Assembly: GCF_044466355.1 (NCBI RefSeq)
Contig: NZ_JBITMQ010000001.1
Coordinates: 1,178,001-1,242,000, forward strand
From: Actinophytocola sp044466355
GTDB lineage: Bacteria; Actinomycetota; Actinomycetes; Mycobacteriales; Pseudonocardiaceae
Reading direction: 5' to 3'
DNA length: 64,000 bases
Under the pieces are notes generated by a model. That model saw only the letters and a list, made by a program, of their open reading frames with translations. It ran no database searches and was not told the origin of the DNA. Position numbers and translations under genes: made by a program. Shown here in pieces: positions 16,688-25,324 of the stretch; position 1 is the stretch's first letter; each line of letters starts with the position of its first letter.

Positions 16688-17834
16688 GATGTCCTCCGAT
16701 CCGCGTGTGCCCGCGCAGCAGGTCACGGGAGAGGATCATGCGCTGCACCTCGTCGGTGCCCTCGAAGATCCGCGTGACCCGCACGGCGCGGTACCACCAT
16801 TCGAGCGGGAGTTCCCTGGTGTAGCCCATCCCCCCGTGGATCTGCAGTGCACGGTCGACCACCCGGCCGACCATTCCGGTGCAGTACAGCTTGGCCATCG
16901 CGCCAGCGTGCCGCGCGTCGGCGCCGCGGTCGGTGTCCCACGCCGCCCGCAACGCGAGCCAGCGCCCGGCCTCCAGCTCGGTCTCCGAGTCCGCGATCAT
17001 CCACTGGATCGCCTGGTTGCTGCCGAGCACCTTGCCGAACGTCCTGCGGATGCCCGCGTAGTCGACGGCCATCCGCAGGCACCGCTCCGCGATGCCCACG
17101 CACTGCGCGGCGATCGCGTGCCTGCCCGAACCGACCCACCGCATCGCCAGCTCGAACCCGCGGTGCACCTCGCCGAGCACCGCGGTCGCCGGCACGCGGA
17201 CGTCGTCGAAGAACAACGTCGCCGGTTCGTGCCAGCTGCCCATGGTGGGGATCGGCGTGGACGTCCATCCCGCCGAACGGTCCACCAGGAACGCGGTGAT
17301 CCCGCGCTGTGCGGCATCGGTGACGGCGAAGACGATCGCGTAGTCCGCGTCGTGCCCGTGTGTGATGAACGTCTTCTGGCCGTTGATCACCCAGTCGTCG
17401 CCGTCGCGGCGGGCCGAGGTGGTGATGGCGCCCGCGTCGGACCCGGCGCCGGGTTCGGTGAGCGCGAAGCAGCCGAGCCGCTCGCCCTCGATGGTCGGCA
17501 CCAGGTACCCGGCCCGTTGCGCCTCGTCGCCGTGGAACAGGATGTTGGCCGCGTCCCCGCCGAACCGGAACGGGACGCAGGTGGTCGCCAGCTCGGTCTG
17601 GATGAGCGACCTGGTCACGGCGGGCAGGGCCATGCCGCCGTACTCCTGCGGAGTGGACAGTCCCCAGAAGCCGAACGCGCGGGCCTTGAGCTGCAGCTCG
17701 CGCAGCTCGTCGCGTGGCAGGCCGGGCTCGCCGCGACGCAGGAACTCCGGTTCCCTCGGCAGCAGCTCGGTGGCCACGAACTTCCGGACGGTGTCCCGGA
17801 TGTCGCGTTGCTCGTCGCCCAGCGCGAAGTCCAT
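16680..17834 (-). CDS. Acyl-CoA dehydrogenase
   Basis: FAD-dependent acyl-CoA dehydrogenase, 384 aa, the usual family length. It has CFALTEPGAGSDAGAI for FAD/substrate contact, WVINGQKTFITHG, the QIHGGMGYTRE motif and a C-terminal RIFEGTDEVQR whose Glu aligns with the catalytic base of medium/short-chain members. It introduces the trans-2 double bond hydrated by the MaoC pair. It lies 7 bp after the monooxygenase stop in the same operon. Confidence 0.93.
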   Translation of the reverse strand: MDFALGDEQRDIRDTVRKFVATELLPREPEFLRRGEPGLPRDELRELQLKARAFGFWGLSTPQEYGGMALPAVTRSLIQTELATTCVPFRFGGDAANILFHGDEAQRAGYLVPTIEGERLGCFALTEPGAGSDAGAITTSARRDGDDWVINGQKTFITHGHDADYAIVFAVTDAAQRGITAFLVDRSAGWTSTPIPTMGSWHEPATLFFDDVRVPATAVLGEVHRGFELAMRWVGSGRHAIAAQCVGIAERCLRMAVDYAGIRRTFGKVLGSNQAIQWMIADSETELEAGRWLALRAAWDTDRGADARHAGAMAKLYCTGMVGRVVDRALQIHGGMGYTRELPLEWWYRAVRVTRIFEGTDEVQRMILSRDLLRGHTRIGGHLA

Positions 17835-17841
17835 GCCCCGG

Positions 17842-19041
17842 TCACCCCCGTCCGCGCGGCGGGAGGTCGTACGCGCGGGCGTTGGAGATCATGGCCGCGT
17901 CCAGCATCCACGCCTTCGCGCGCTCGGGATCGGCCGCGGTCGCCGAGATCTGCCGCTGGAACCGGCGCCGTTCCTGCTCGTCCTGCTCGGCGAGCGCGGT
18001 CGTGGTGCGGTGGGTGATCCGCTGGACCGTCTCCACCGCCGCCTTACGACGCCGGGTCGCCCACAGGTCGAGTGCGGTCTCGTCGACGGTGCCCGCGAGG
18101 AACCCGGTCAGCTGCACGGAGAGGTCGAACGCGTCGTGGAGCCCGCTGTTCAACCCCATCCCGCCCATCGGGCTGTTGATGTGCGCGGCGTCGCCGAGCA
18201 GCAGCACCCGGCCGTGCCGGAAGCTGTCGACGACCCGCTGGTGCACCGCGTAGGTCTTGCGTTCCCGCAGCACCAGGCCGGGCTGGTCGCCGAACAGGGC
18301 GTGCAGCCGGGCGTCCACGTACTCGTCCGCCACCGCGTCCTCGGCGTCGACGTGGGGCGGCACCGAGACCACCACCCGCCACACGTCGGGGACCTTCAGC
18401 ACGAGCAGGTGCTCGGCCGGGTCGGCGATGTAGTTGACGTGGCAGATGCCGGGCAGCACCTCGTCGATCGGGTAGTCGATCGAGAGCACGAGGTACCGGT
18501 GCTCGTAGGTCAGCCCCTCGAACGGGCACCCCAGTGACTTGCGGACGGTGCTGCTCGCGCCGTCGGCCGCGAGCACCCAGTTCGCGGTCGCGGTCGCGTC
18601 CCCCGCGGTCAGTTCGACGTGGTCGCCCGCGTCCCGCAGTCCCGTGACGGGCGCGCCCATCCGGATCGTGACGTCCGGGTGGTCGGCTTCGAGGACACCC
18701 CGGATGATCTGGGTGTACTTGTACTGCTCGAGCTGCAGCCGGTACGGGTACTCGGTCTCGTCGGCCAGCGCACCGAAGTCGAACTCGGCGATCAGCCCGT
18801 CGCGGCGGTCGCGCACCTGGTAGCGGGGCGCGACGAGCCCGGCGTCGATCATGGCGTCGGCGACCCCGAGGTGCCTGGCGATCTCGACGGACGGCGGATG
18901 GAACGTCGAGGCCCGCCACTCGGTGGACAGCTCCGGGTCCTGTTCGAACACCGTGACCGGCACGCCCTGCCTGGCGAGCGCGAGCGCCACGGTCAGCCCG
19001 ACCGGCCCCGCGCCGACGACGGCCACGCTCTCGTCCGCCAT
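17842..19041 (-). CDS. FAD-dependent class A monooxygenase (aromatic-ring hydroxylase-like)
   Basis: Single-component flavin monooxygenase of 399 aa. It carries GxGxxG (VGAGPVGLTVALALARQG) at the N-terminus, an internal VLAADGASSTVRK (DG motif) and the second FAD motif VLLLGDAAHINSPMGGMGLN. Relatives hydroxylate phenols, hydroxybenzoates and polyketide rings with NAD(P)H and O2. The start ATG overlaps the upstream stop as TGATG. Together with the VOC-type protein and hydrolase upstream it suggests ring hydroxylation, cleavage and hydrolysis; the actual ring substrate is unknown. Confidence 0.9.
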   Translation of the reverse strand: MADESVAVVGAGPVGLTVALALARQGVPVTVFEQDPELSTEWRASTFHPPSVEIARHLGVADAMIDAGLVAPRYQVRDRRDGLIAEFDFGALADETEYPYRLQLEQYKYTQIIRGVLEADHPDVTIRMGAPVTGLRDAGDHVELTAGDATATANWVLAADGASSTVRKSLGCPFEGLTYEHRYLVLSIDYPIDEVLPGICHVNYIADPAEHLLVLKVPDVWRVVVSVPPHVDAEDAVADEYVDARLHALFGDQPGLVLRERKTYAVHQRVVDSFRHGRVLLLGDAAHINSPMGGMGLNSGLHDAFDLSVQLTGFLAGTVDETALDLWATRRRKAAVETVQRITHRTTTALAEQDEQERRRFQRQISATAADPERAKAWMLDAAMISNARAYDLPPRGRG

Positions 19042-20183
19042 CACCGGCTCCACTCGACGATCCGGTCGCACATGGCGGTCGCCAGCTCCGGGGTGCCCTG
19101 GAAGTAGTGGTCGGCGCCGGAGATCTCGACCAGCTCGCGCCGGTCGTGCGACACCGCGTCGTACATGCCGGTGGCGTGGCTGGGGAAGGCCGCGCTGTCG
19201 GCCGAGCCGTACACGACCATGACCGGGACGCTGACGTTCGTGAGGCAGCGGTAGGCGTTCGCGCGGCTGCGCGTGTAGCTCCACTGGCTCAGCCACGACC
19301 GCAGGCTGGTGAGGTGGCCGAGCGACGCGGGCTGGAAGTTCGCGGTCCACGGGTCGCCCCACAGCGTGCCGGGCCGCCGGTCGGACGGGTCGACGGCCAG
19401 GTCGAGGAAGCGTGGGTCGGCGGCCGTGCCGTGGACGACGAACGGGAGGTCGTCCGGTCCGGTCTTCTCACCGTGCCGGTCCTCCCGCCGGTGGGTGTCC
19501 AGTTCGGACAGCTGTGCGAGCACCCAGTCGGTGATCCGCTCGTTGCGGGCGATCTGGGCCGCCCGGTAGCGCGTGAGGAACTCGGCGCCGTACGCCGGTC
19601 CGTTCGCCGGGGCGAACATGTCGAGGGCCGGGTCGCGGTCGAACGGGCGCGTCTCGTCGGTGATCGCGGGGTCGAGACCTTCGGTGTACACGGTCGCGCG
19701 CCCCGGATGTGCCATCGCCATGACGAGTCGGTCGGCCGGGAGCAGGCCGGTCAGATCGACGGGATCGCCCGCCGGGGTATCGGTGATCGTGGGGTGCTCG
19801 GCCTGCTCCTGGTAGAGCGCGGCGAGCCCGCCGCCACCGGAGTTGCCGACGAGCACGACCTCGGCGTAGCCGAGTGAGCGCAGGTGCGCGATGGCGGCGC
19901 CGATGTCGAGCACGCAGTTCTCCATGATGAGCGCGGAGTCGTTGCCGACGTAGCGGGTGCACAGCCCGACCGCGGCGACCCCGCGGCGCGCGAGGTCCCG
20001 CAGTGCGTAGTGACCGAGGAAGTTCGACGCGGGGTGCACGATCAGGACGGCCGTCGTCGGCGCCTGGCGGTCGTCGCGCCACAGCGTGGCCCAGATCTTC
20101 CCGGACAGCCTGGCGACGCCGGAGTTGATGTCCAGTCGTTGCCCGGCCGGCATGGGGATGGCGAGTAGTTCTCTGGTCAGCAC
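19041..20183 (-). CDS. Alpha/beta hydrolase
   Basis: Probable esterase or C-C/lactone hydrolase of 380 aa. It has the nucleophile elbow GNSGGG (VVLVGNSGGGGLAALY), a strand AVLIVHPASNF, a late Asp region (VVYGSADSAAF) and a His in SGADHYFQGT. It is longer than simple hydrolases owing to a mid-protein lid. GTG at 20183 is chosen, 5 nt after the VOC stop; a downstream ATG in IPMPAGQ is the alternative. Its place between the VOC protein and the monooxygenase suggests it hydrolyses a ring-opened product. Confidence 0.8.
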   Translation of the reverse strand: MLTRELLAIPMPAGQRLDINSGVARLSGKIWATLWRDDRQAPTTAVLIVHPASNFLGHYALRDLARRGVAAVGLCTRYVGNDSALIMENCVLDIGAAIAHLRSLGYAEVVLVGNSGGGGLAALYQEQAEHPTITDTPAGDPVDLTGLLPADRLVMAMAHPGRATVYTEGLDPAITDETRPFDRDPALDMFAPANGPAYGAEFLTRYRAAQIARNERITDWVLAQLSELDTHRREDRHGEKTGPDDLPFVVHGTAADPRFLDLAVDPSDRRPGTLWGDPWTANFQPASLGHLTSLRSWLSQWSYTRSRANAYRCLTNVSVPVMVVYGSADSAAFPSHATGMYDAVSHDRRELVEISGADHYFQGTPELATAMCDRIVEWSR

Positions 20184-20188
20184 CGGGG

Positions 20189-20713
20189 TCAGGCCTTGCG
20201 CTCGTTCCAGGCACGCAGCGCGGCGGCGCCCTCGGCCGCGTCGGCGTCGGTGAGGTCGCGGGTCTGCAGCGTCAGCTCGATCCGCACTCCGTTGGGGTCG
20301 AAGACGTACAGCGACTCCCAGACGCCGTCGTGGTCGACGATGCCGTTCACCTCGACGCCGCACGCCTCGAAGTGCGCCTTCCACGCGTGCAGCTCCTCCA
20401 TCGAGTCGACGTTCAGCGCGATGTGCCGGATCCAGGACGGGATCCCGTCCGGCTTCGCGCCGGGCAGGCCGTCGACCTCGAAGAACGCGATGGCGCCGCC
20501 GTCGCTCAATCCGAAGAACGTGTGCAGGTACGGCGTGCGCTCACCGCTGGACGGCACCACGTCGAGCTGGATCGCGGCGAGGAACGGGCACTTCAGCACC
20601 TGTGTGTAGAAGTCGTGCGTCCGCTGCGAGTCCCACGTCGGGTAGGCGATGTGGTTGAGCGAGCGAGGAGCGCGGAGGACAGGGGTCTCTGAGCGAGCGA
20701 CAGTGCCAGTCAT
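20189..20713 (-). CDS. VOC-superfamily protein (glyoxalase/extradiol dioxygenase-like)
   Basis: Metal-dependent vicinal-oxygen-chelate protein of 174 aa and first gene of the ten-gene operon ending at iclR. One VOC module is visible, with likely metal ligands His in SLNHIAYPTW, His in SWIRHIALNVD and Glu in NGVRIELTLQT. Single-module members include dioxygenases, epimerases and resistance proteins, so a ring-cleavage role is inferred from context. ATG with GAAGGA upstream. A 21-bp inverted repeat operator begins 16 bp before the start codon. Confidence 0.82.
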   Translation of the reverse strand: MTGTVARSETPVLRAPRSLNHIAYPTWDSQRTHDFYTQVLKCPFLAAIQLDVVPSSGERTPYLHTFFGLSDGGAIAFFEVDGLPGAKPDGIPSWIRHIALNVDSMEELHAWKAHFEACGVEVNGIVDHDGVWESLYVFDPNGVRIELTLQTRDLTDADAAEGAAALRAWNERKA

Positions 20714-20729
20714 CGAAGTCCTTCTCGAT

Positions 20730-20750
20730 TATTGGACAGACAGTCCGTTA
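20730..20750. promoter_or_regulatory. Shared 21-bp inverted-repeat operator (copy 1)
   Basis: TATTGGAC, a 5-bp spacer, then GTCCGTTA. This has the same geometry as the site at 23399-23419, and 16 of 21 positions match it. It lies immediately upstream of the VOC gene. Probable operator of a TetR- or GntR-like regulator; no candidate for that class is encoded in the window. Confidence 0.7.
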
Positions 20751-20780
20751 TGAGTAACGATAGTGGGACTTCGTCGGGTG

Positions 20781-20791
20781 GGTTGTCAACC
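20781..20791. terminator. Small hairpin after the alcohol dehydrogenase gene
   Basis: GGTTG-T-CAACC inverted repeat 2 bp beyond the alcohol dehydrogenase stop. It is short and lacks a T-run; listed as a weak terminator candidate. The 20714-20793 gap otherwise holds only the operator. Confidence 0.25.
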
Positions 20792-20793
20792 AA

Positions 20794-21876
20794 CTAGGGC
20801 ACGACGACGCTGCGCAGCACCTGTCCGGAAAGGAGTTGCTCGTACCCGCGTGCCGCGTCGGCGAGGGCGAACGTGCCGGTGAGGTACTCGTCCAGCGGCA
20901 GGCTGCCGTCGAGGTAGCGGGCCGCGAGCATCGGCAGGTCGCGTGCGGCGACGCAGTCGCCCCAGATGGACACCCGGATGGAGCCGCCGGTGAGGAACAG
21001 GCCGCGCAGCGGCAGCGCGAACTCGTCGCCGACCCTGGGTGCGCCGACCACGACGAGCCGGGATCCGGTGGCGCGCATGCCGTTCGCGACGCCGAACGTG
21101 GCGGGTCCGCCCACGGCGTCGAGCACGACGTCGACGCCCCGGCCGCCGGTCAGCCCACGTACGGCCTCGGCCGGGTCCTGCGCGGCCGCGTCGACGGTGT
21201 CGGTGGCACCGAACTTCCGTGCCATGTCGAGCTTCCCGGCGTTGACGTCGACCGCGATGATCCGGGCCGCGCCCGCCGCGGCCGCACCGGCGATCGCCGC
21301 CACCCCGACCGCACCGCAGCCGATGACGGCGACGTCGTCGGCCGCGCCGACCTCGGCGGTGTTGACGGCCGCGCCGTACCCGCTCGGCACCCCGCACCCG
21401 AGCAGCGCGGCGATCTCCGGCGGCACCCGGGGGTCGATGGCGACCACGTTCCTGGCCGGGACGAGCACCCGTTCGGCGAGCCCGCCGACGCCGAGCACGG
21501 GCGTGCCGGGCGTGCCGTCGGCCAGGGGGATCGCGGGCCGGCGCAGCAGTCGGGCCGCGCACGCGGCAGGCCGCCCGCCCGTGCACTGCCTGCACTGTCC
21601 ACACGGGACCATGGGGGCGACCACGACGGTGTCGCCGACCTGCGTGCCGGTCGCGTCCGGGCCGACGGCGGTGACCGTGCCGGTGACCTCGTGGCCCACC
21701 ACGTACGGGAAGTCGGTGCCGGACGTGCCGTGCATGAAGTGCACGTCGGAATGGCACAGCCCGCAGGCGGTCACCGCGACGGCGACCTCGTCGCCGACCG
21801 GGTCACGCAGCGGGATCGCCTCGATGTCGACGGGTCCGTGCGCGGAACGGACGACAGCGGCGCGGTAGGTGGTCAT
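20794..21876 (-). CDS. Zinc-dependent alcohol dehydrogenase (MDR family)
   Basis: NAD(P)-dependent medium-chain alcohol dehydrogenase of 360 aa. Catalytic zinc ligands are Cys in TACGLCHSDVHF and His in VVGHEVTG. The structural-zinc cluster CGQCRQC followed by Cys eight residues later is intact, and the Rossmann motif is VIGCGAVGVAAI. It overlaps the aldehyde dehydrogenase stop by ATGA, so the pair should oxidise an alcohol to the acid via the aldehyde. The closest resemblance is to actinobacterial AdhB/mycothiol-linked dehydrogenases, but mycothiol dependence is not shown. Confidence 0.92.
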   Translation of the reverse strand: MTTYRAAVVRSAHGPVDIEAIPLRDPVGDEVAVAVTACGLCHSDVHFMHGTSGTDFPYVVGHEVTGTVTAVGPDATGTQVGDTVVVAPMVPCGQCRQCTGGRPAACAARLLRRPAIPLADGTPGTPVLGVGGLAERVLVPARNVVAIDPRVPPEIAALLGCGVPSGYGAAVNTAEVGAADDVAVIGCGAVGVAAIAGAAAAGAARIIAVDVNAGKLDMARKFGATDTVDAAAQDPAEAVRGLTGGRGVDVVLDAVGGPATFGVANGMRATGSRLVVVGAPRVGDEFALPLRGLFLTGGSIRVSIWGDCVAARDLPMLAARYLDGSLPLDEYLTGTFALADAARGYEQLLSGQVLRSVVVP

Positions 21877-23363
21877 TGCGGCTCCTCGTACCAGTGAGGC
21901 GTCAGGTGGGGTGCGGTGTCGACGACGACGGTCTTCAGTTCGGTGTAGGCCTCGTGGCCGATGCGGCCGAGTTCGCGGCCGATTCCGGACAGCCCGACGC
22001 CGCCGATGGGTGCGTCGAGCGCGAGCGCGCCGTAGGAGTTGATCCAGAAGTAGCCGGTGCGGACGGCGCGGGCGGTGTCCAGCGCACGGTTGAGGTCACG
22101 GGTCCAGCAGCCGCCGACCAGACCGAACGGCGAGTCGTTGGCCAGTTCGACCGCGTGGTCCGCCGACGTGAACCGCTGCACGGTGAGCACCGGGCCGAAC
22201 ACCTCGTCCCGGACGATGTCCGGGGTGCCCTCGACGGCGAGCACCGTCGGGCGGTAGTAGGCGCCCTCGTCGGGTACGTCGTCGGGTCGCCGTCCGCCGG
22301 TCAGCAGCGTGGCGCCCTGGTCGACCGCGGTGGTGACCATGTCGTGTACCCGTCGCTCCTGCCGCGTGGAGATCACGCAACCCAGCCGGCTCTTCCGGTC
22401 GAACGGGTCGCCGACCCGGATGCCCTCGGCGATCGCGACGACCCGCGCGATCACCTCGTCGGCGACGGACTCCTCGACCAGCAGGCGGGAACCGGAGAAG
22501 CAGCGCTGCCCGGCGTTGCGGAAGATCCCGCCGACCGACGCGTGCACGGCGGCGTCGAGGTCGGCGTCCGCGTAGACGATGTTCGCCGACTTGCCGCCGA
22601 GTTCGAGCAGGACGCGTTTCATGCCGTCGGCGGCGTCGCGCATCACCTGACGGCCCACGTCGGTGCTGCCGGTGAACGACACCATCGTGACGGCCGGGTG
22701 CGTGACGAGCGCGTGCCCGACCGCGCCTCCGCCCTGGACCACCTGCAGCAGCCCGTCGGGCAGTCCCGCCTTCGTGAGGATCTCACCCAGCAGCGGGGGA
22801 GCGAGCGGGCTCTGCTCGGGCGCCTTGAGGACGATCGCGTTACCGGCGGCGAGCGCGGGCCCGGCCTTCTGGGCGGCGAACATCAACGGGGCGTTGAAGG
22901 GGATGATGGCGCCGACGACCCCGACCGGCTCCCGGAACGTCATCCGCAGGGTGGTGCCGTCGGCGGGGAGTGTGGCGCCCTCGAGGCTCGGCGCCCACGC
23001 GGCCGCGCTCCGCAGATGCGCCGCGGCCACGAACACGTCGCCACGCGCCTCGGCGAGGGTCTTGCCGTTGTCCAGCGCGACCAGGTGGACCAACCGTTCG
23101 GCGTCGGCCTCCACCAGATCCGCGGCGGCGCGCAGGAGCCGGGCGCGTTCGTGCGGTGACGTCCGCGCCCAGGCGGGCTGCGCGGCGGCAGCCCCCGAGA
23201 CGGCGTCCTGGACCGTTCCGGGCGCGGTCTCCTCGACGGTCGCGATCACGGACCCGTCGCCGGGATGTGCGTCGGGCACCGGTGGTCCGCCACCGGCGAC
23301 CAGCTGTCCATTGAGGAAGGTGTGGTGCCGCGGGATGTTCGCGACGGTCAGGACCTGGTTCAT
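21873..23363 (-). CDS. Aldehyde dehydrogenase (NAD(P)+)
   Basis: ALDH-superfamily enzyme of 496 aa, a typical length. It has the VSFTGSTDVGRQVM cofactor loop, the catalytic Glu in LELGGKSANIV, the catalytic Cys in NAGQRCFSGSRL, and EVFGPVLTVQRF. The ATG at 23363 is chosen over the ATG at 23369 because GAGGAG abuts the latter and lies 6 nt from the former. It shares a promoter region and a perfect inverted repeat with the divergent aldo/keto reductase, and feeds into the overlapping alcohol dehydrogenase gene. Confidence 0.93.
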   Translation of the reverse strand: MNQVLTVANIPRHHTFLNGQLVAGGGPPVPDAHPGDGSVIATVEETAPGTVQDAVSGAAAAQPAWARTSPHERARLLRAAADLVEADAERLVHLVALDNGKTLAEARGDVFVAAAHLRSAAAWAPSLEGATLPADGTTLRMTFREPVGVVGAIIPFNAPLMFAAQKAGPALAAGNAIVLKAPEQSPLAPPLLGEILTKAGLPDGLLQVVQGGGAVGHALVTHPAVTMVSFTGSTDVGRQVMRDAADGMKRVLLELGGKSANIVYADADLDAAVHASVGGIFRNAGQRCFSGSRLLVEESVADEVIARVVAIAEGIRVGDPFDRKSRLGCVISTRQERRVHDMVTTAVDQGATLLTGGRRPDDVPDEGAYYRPTVLAVEGTPDIVRDEVFGPVLTVQRFTSADHAVELANDSPFGLVGGCWTRDLNRALDTARAVRTGYFWINSYGALALDAPIGGVGLSGIGRELGRIGHEAYTELKTVVVDTAPHLTPHWYEEPQ

Positions 23364-23398
23364 GGGCATCTCCTCGCGCTACGATGCCCAGCATTACA

Positions 23399-23419
23399 TA
23401 TCGGACAGCGAGTCCGATA
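23399..23419. promoter_or_regulatory. Shared 21-bp inverted-repeat operator (copy 2)
   Basis: Perfect 8-bp arms TATCGGAC and GTCCGATA separated by AGCGA. It lies midway between the divergent aldehyde dehydrogenase and aldo/keto reductase starts, so one regulator could control both. Same motif as 20730-20750. Confidence 0.8.
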
Positions 23420-23442
23420 ATCGTTCGTCGGAGGAGCTCGGC

Positions 23443-24444
23443 GTGGAGTACACCCATCTGGGACGCAGCGGTCTCGAGGTCAGCAGGCTCGTGCTGGGCA
23501 CCGACAACTTCGGCACCCAGACCGACGAGGCCGACGCCTTCGCGATCATGGACCGTGCTCACGAGCTGGGCGTCAACATGATCGACACCGGCGACGTGTA
23601 CGGGTGGCGCTTCGGCGAGGGGTACACCGAGCAGCTCATCGGGAAGTGGCTCGCGCGCGGCGGCGGGCGCCGGGAGAAGACGGTGCTCGCGACCAAGCTG
23701 TACGGGAAGATGGCGGACTGGCCCAACAACGCCGGGCTGTCCGCGCTGCACATCCGGCGCGCGTGCGAGGCGTCGCTGCGCCGCCTGGGCACGGACTACC
23801 TGGACGTGTATCAGCCACACCACATCGACCGGGCGGTCGCGTGGGACGAGATCTGGGAGGCGATGGACCTCCTGCGTACGCAGGGAAAGATCGTCTACGT
23901 GGGCTCGTCCAACCACCCCGGCTGGCACATCGCGGCGGGTCAGGAGGCGGCGTCCCGTCGCAACCGACAGGGCCTGATCAGCGAGCAGACCATCTACAAC
24001 CTCCTCGAACGCACGGCCGAGCTGGAGGTCCTGCCCGCGTGCCGCCACTACGGCGTCGGCATGATGGCGTGGTCGCCGCTCGACGCGGGCCTGCTCGGCG
24101 GCATCCTCCGCAAGGAACGCGAGAAGACCATGGGCGAGCCGCTCCCCGGCGCCCGCGTGGCGACGCACCGCGGGAAGCGACTGGCCAAACTGGACCGCCA
24201 CCGCGACGCCGTACAGGCATACGAGGACTTCTGCGACGAACTGGGTGCCGCCCCGGCCGACGTCGCGGTGGCGTGGCTGCTCAGCCGCCCTGGCGTCTCG
24301 GCGACGATCATCGGCCCCCGCACGGTGGACCAGCTCGACAGCGCCACCGGTGCGTTCAAGGTGGAGCTGGACGAGCGGGCCCTCGCCCGGCTGGAGGAGA
24401 TCTTCCCCGGCCGAGGCCCCGCTCCCGAGGCGTACTCCTGGTAG
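23443..24444 (+). CDS. Aldo/keto reductase
   Basis: NADPH-dependent AKR of 333 aa. Catalytic Asp and Tyr are in MIDTGDVYGWRFGEG, Lys in VLATKLYGKM and His in VYQPHHIDRA. The cofactor-binding C-terminal segment is TIIGPRTVDQLDSATGAF. The GTG at 23443 follows GGAGGAG; the long in-frame extension upstream is an alternate frame of the aldehyde dehydrogenase gene. It is divergent from that gene across the perfect operator and ends 4 bp from the convergent CoA-transferase gene. Probably reduces a carbonyl intermediate of the pathway. Confidence 0.92.
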   Translation: MEYTHLGRSGLEVSRLVLGTDNFGTQTDEADAFAIMDRAHELGVNMIDTGDVYGWRFGEGYTEQLIGKWLARGGGRREKTVLATKLYGKMADWPNNAGLSALHIRRACEASLRRLGTDYLDVYQPHHIDRAVAWDEIWEAMDLLRTQGKIVYVGSSNHPGWHIAAGQEAASRRNRQGLISEQTIYNLLERTAELEVLPACRHYGVGMMAWSPLDAGLLGGILRKEREKTMGEPLPGARVATHRGKRLAKLDRHRDAVQAYEDFCDELGAAPADVAVAWLLSRPGVSATIIGPRTVDQLDSATGAFKVELDERALARLEEIFPGRGPAPEAYSW

Positions 24445-24448
24445 CCCG

Positions 24449-25324
24449 TCAGCGAAACGTCTGCCGCAGGCCGAGCAGGCGGGTGACGCCGATCCGCTCG
24501 AGGTACCCGGCGTGGTCGGCCACCGAGTGCACGTGGTCCTTGAGGTACTTGTCCGTCTCACCCGCCGCGGCCAGGTCCCGGTACTCCACCAGTTGGTCCC
24601 GGTCGTACCCGTAATGCCCGGGCGACGACAACGGATGCGCCCCGTAGGGAGCGTGCGCGACCCGCTCCACGATCGCCCCCGGAATCGACACGATCCGGGG
24701 GTCGGGAGCGGGTGCGTACTCGTCCAGGATCTCGTCCGAGCTGATGATCACGTGGTCGCAGGCCTTCGCCATGACGTCCTCGAAGCGGCGTTGGCCGAAG
24801 ATCTGCGTGTTGCCCTTGCGGTCGGCCACCTGCGCGTGAAAGAGCCCGTAGTCCGCCCGCAGCGCCGGGATCGTGGTGACCGTACGACCGGTGTACGGGT
24901 CGGTGGTCGTCCTGATCATCGGGTTGACCTTGGGCAGGTCGGTGCCCTCGTACAGCGGCGGCAGCGGCAGGAACGGCAGCCGGCTGGCGCCCGCCCGGAA
25001 GCCGTACACCACCCAGGCCTCGTCCGCCTCCACGATCTCGATGGCACGCTCCTGCGCCGCGCGCCGGAAGTTGGGCGCCAGCCCCAGGAACTCCAGGCCC
25101 ACATAGGACACGTGCAGCTTCCGCACGCACCCAGCGGCGATCAGCATGTCGACCGGCGCGCCCGCGCTCGGCGTGGGGATCAGCTCCAGGTCCCTGATCC
25201 CGCGCCGGATCAGCGCGTTCACCAGCGCCATCGGGCTGTTGTGCGAATGCACGCCGCCGAGGGCGACCGTCGCACCGTCCGGGATGTCGGCCACGGCCTC
25301 TTCCGGCGTGGTCACCTTGCTCAT
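24449..25324 (-). CDS. CoA-transferase family I subunit A (IpdA-like)
   Basis: Alpha-type subunit of 291 aa resembling IpdA, the A subunit of the actinobacterial ring-opening hydrolase acting on a cyclic acyl-CoA in steroid catabolism. Features are the glycine-rich VALGGVHSHNSPMALVNALI and TPSAGAPVDMLIAAGCV near the N-terminus and YGLFHAQVADRKGN in the middle. Its B partner is encoded at 28435-29226, at the other end of the same leftward operon, with three genes between. Whether the pair transfers CoA or hydrolyses a ring cannot be told. ATGA overlap with the ligase gene. Confidence 0.85.
   Translation of the reverse strand: MSKVTTPEEAVADIPDGATVALGGVHSHNSPMALVNALIRRGIRDLELIPTPSAGAPVDMLIAAGCVRKLHVSYVGLEFLGLAPNFRRAAQERAIEIVEADEAWVVYGFRAGASRLPFLPLPPLYEGTDLPKVNPMIRTTTDPYTGRTVTTIPALRADYGLFHAQVADRKGNTQIFGQRRFEDVMAKACDHVIISSDEILDEYAPAPDPRIVSIPGAIVERVAHAPYGAHPLSSPGHYGYDRDQLVEYRDLAAAGETDKYLKDHVHSVADHAGYLERIGVTRLLGLRQTFR

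Noticed and set aside
2986..23369. Natural-product biosynthetic cluster (monooxygenase, CoA ligase, SDR, transporter)
   Set aside because: There is no polyketide synthase, nonribosomal synthetase, terpene synthase or RiPP core; importers, acyl-CoA dehydrogenase and hydratases point to degradation.
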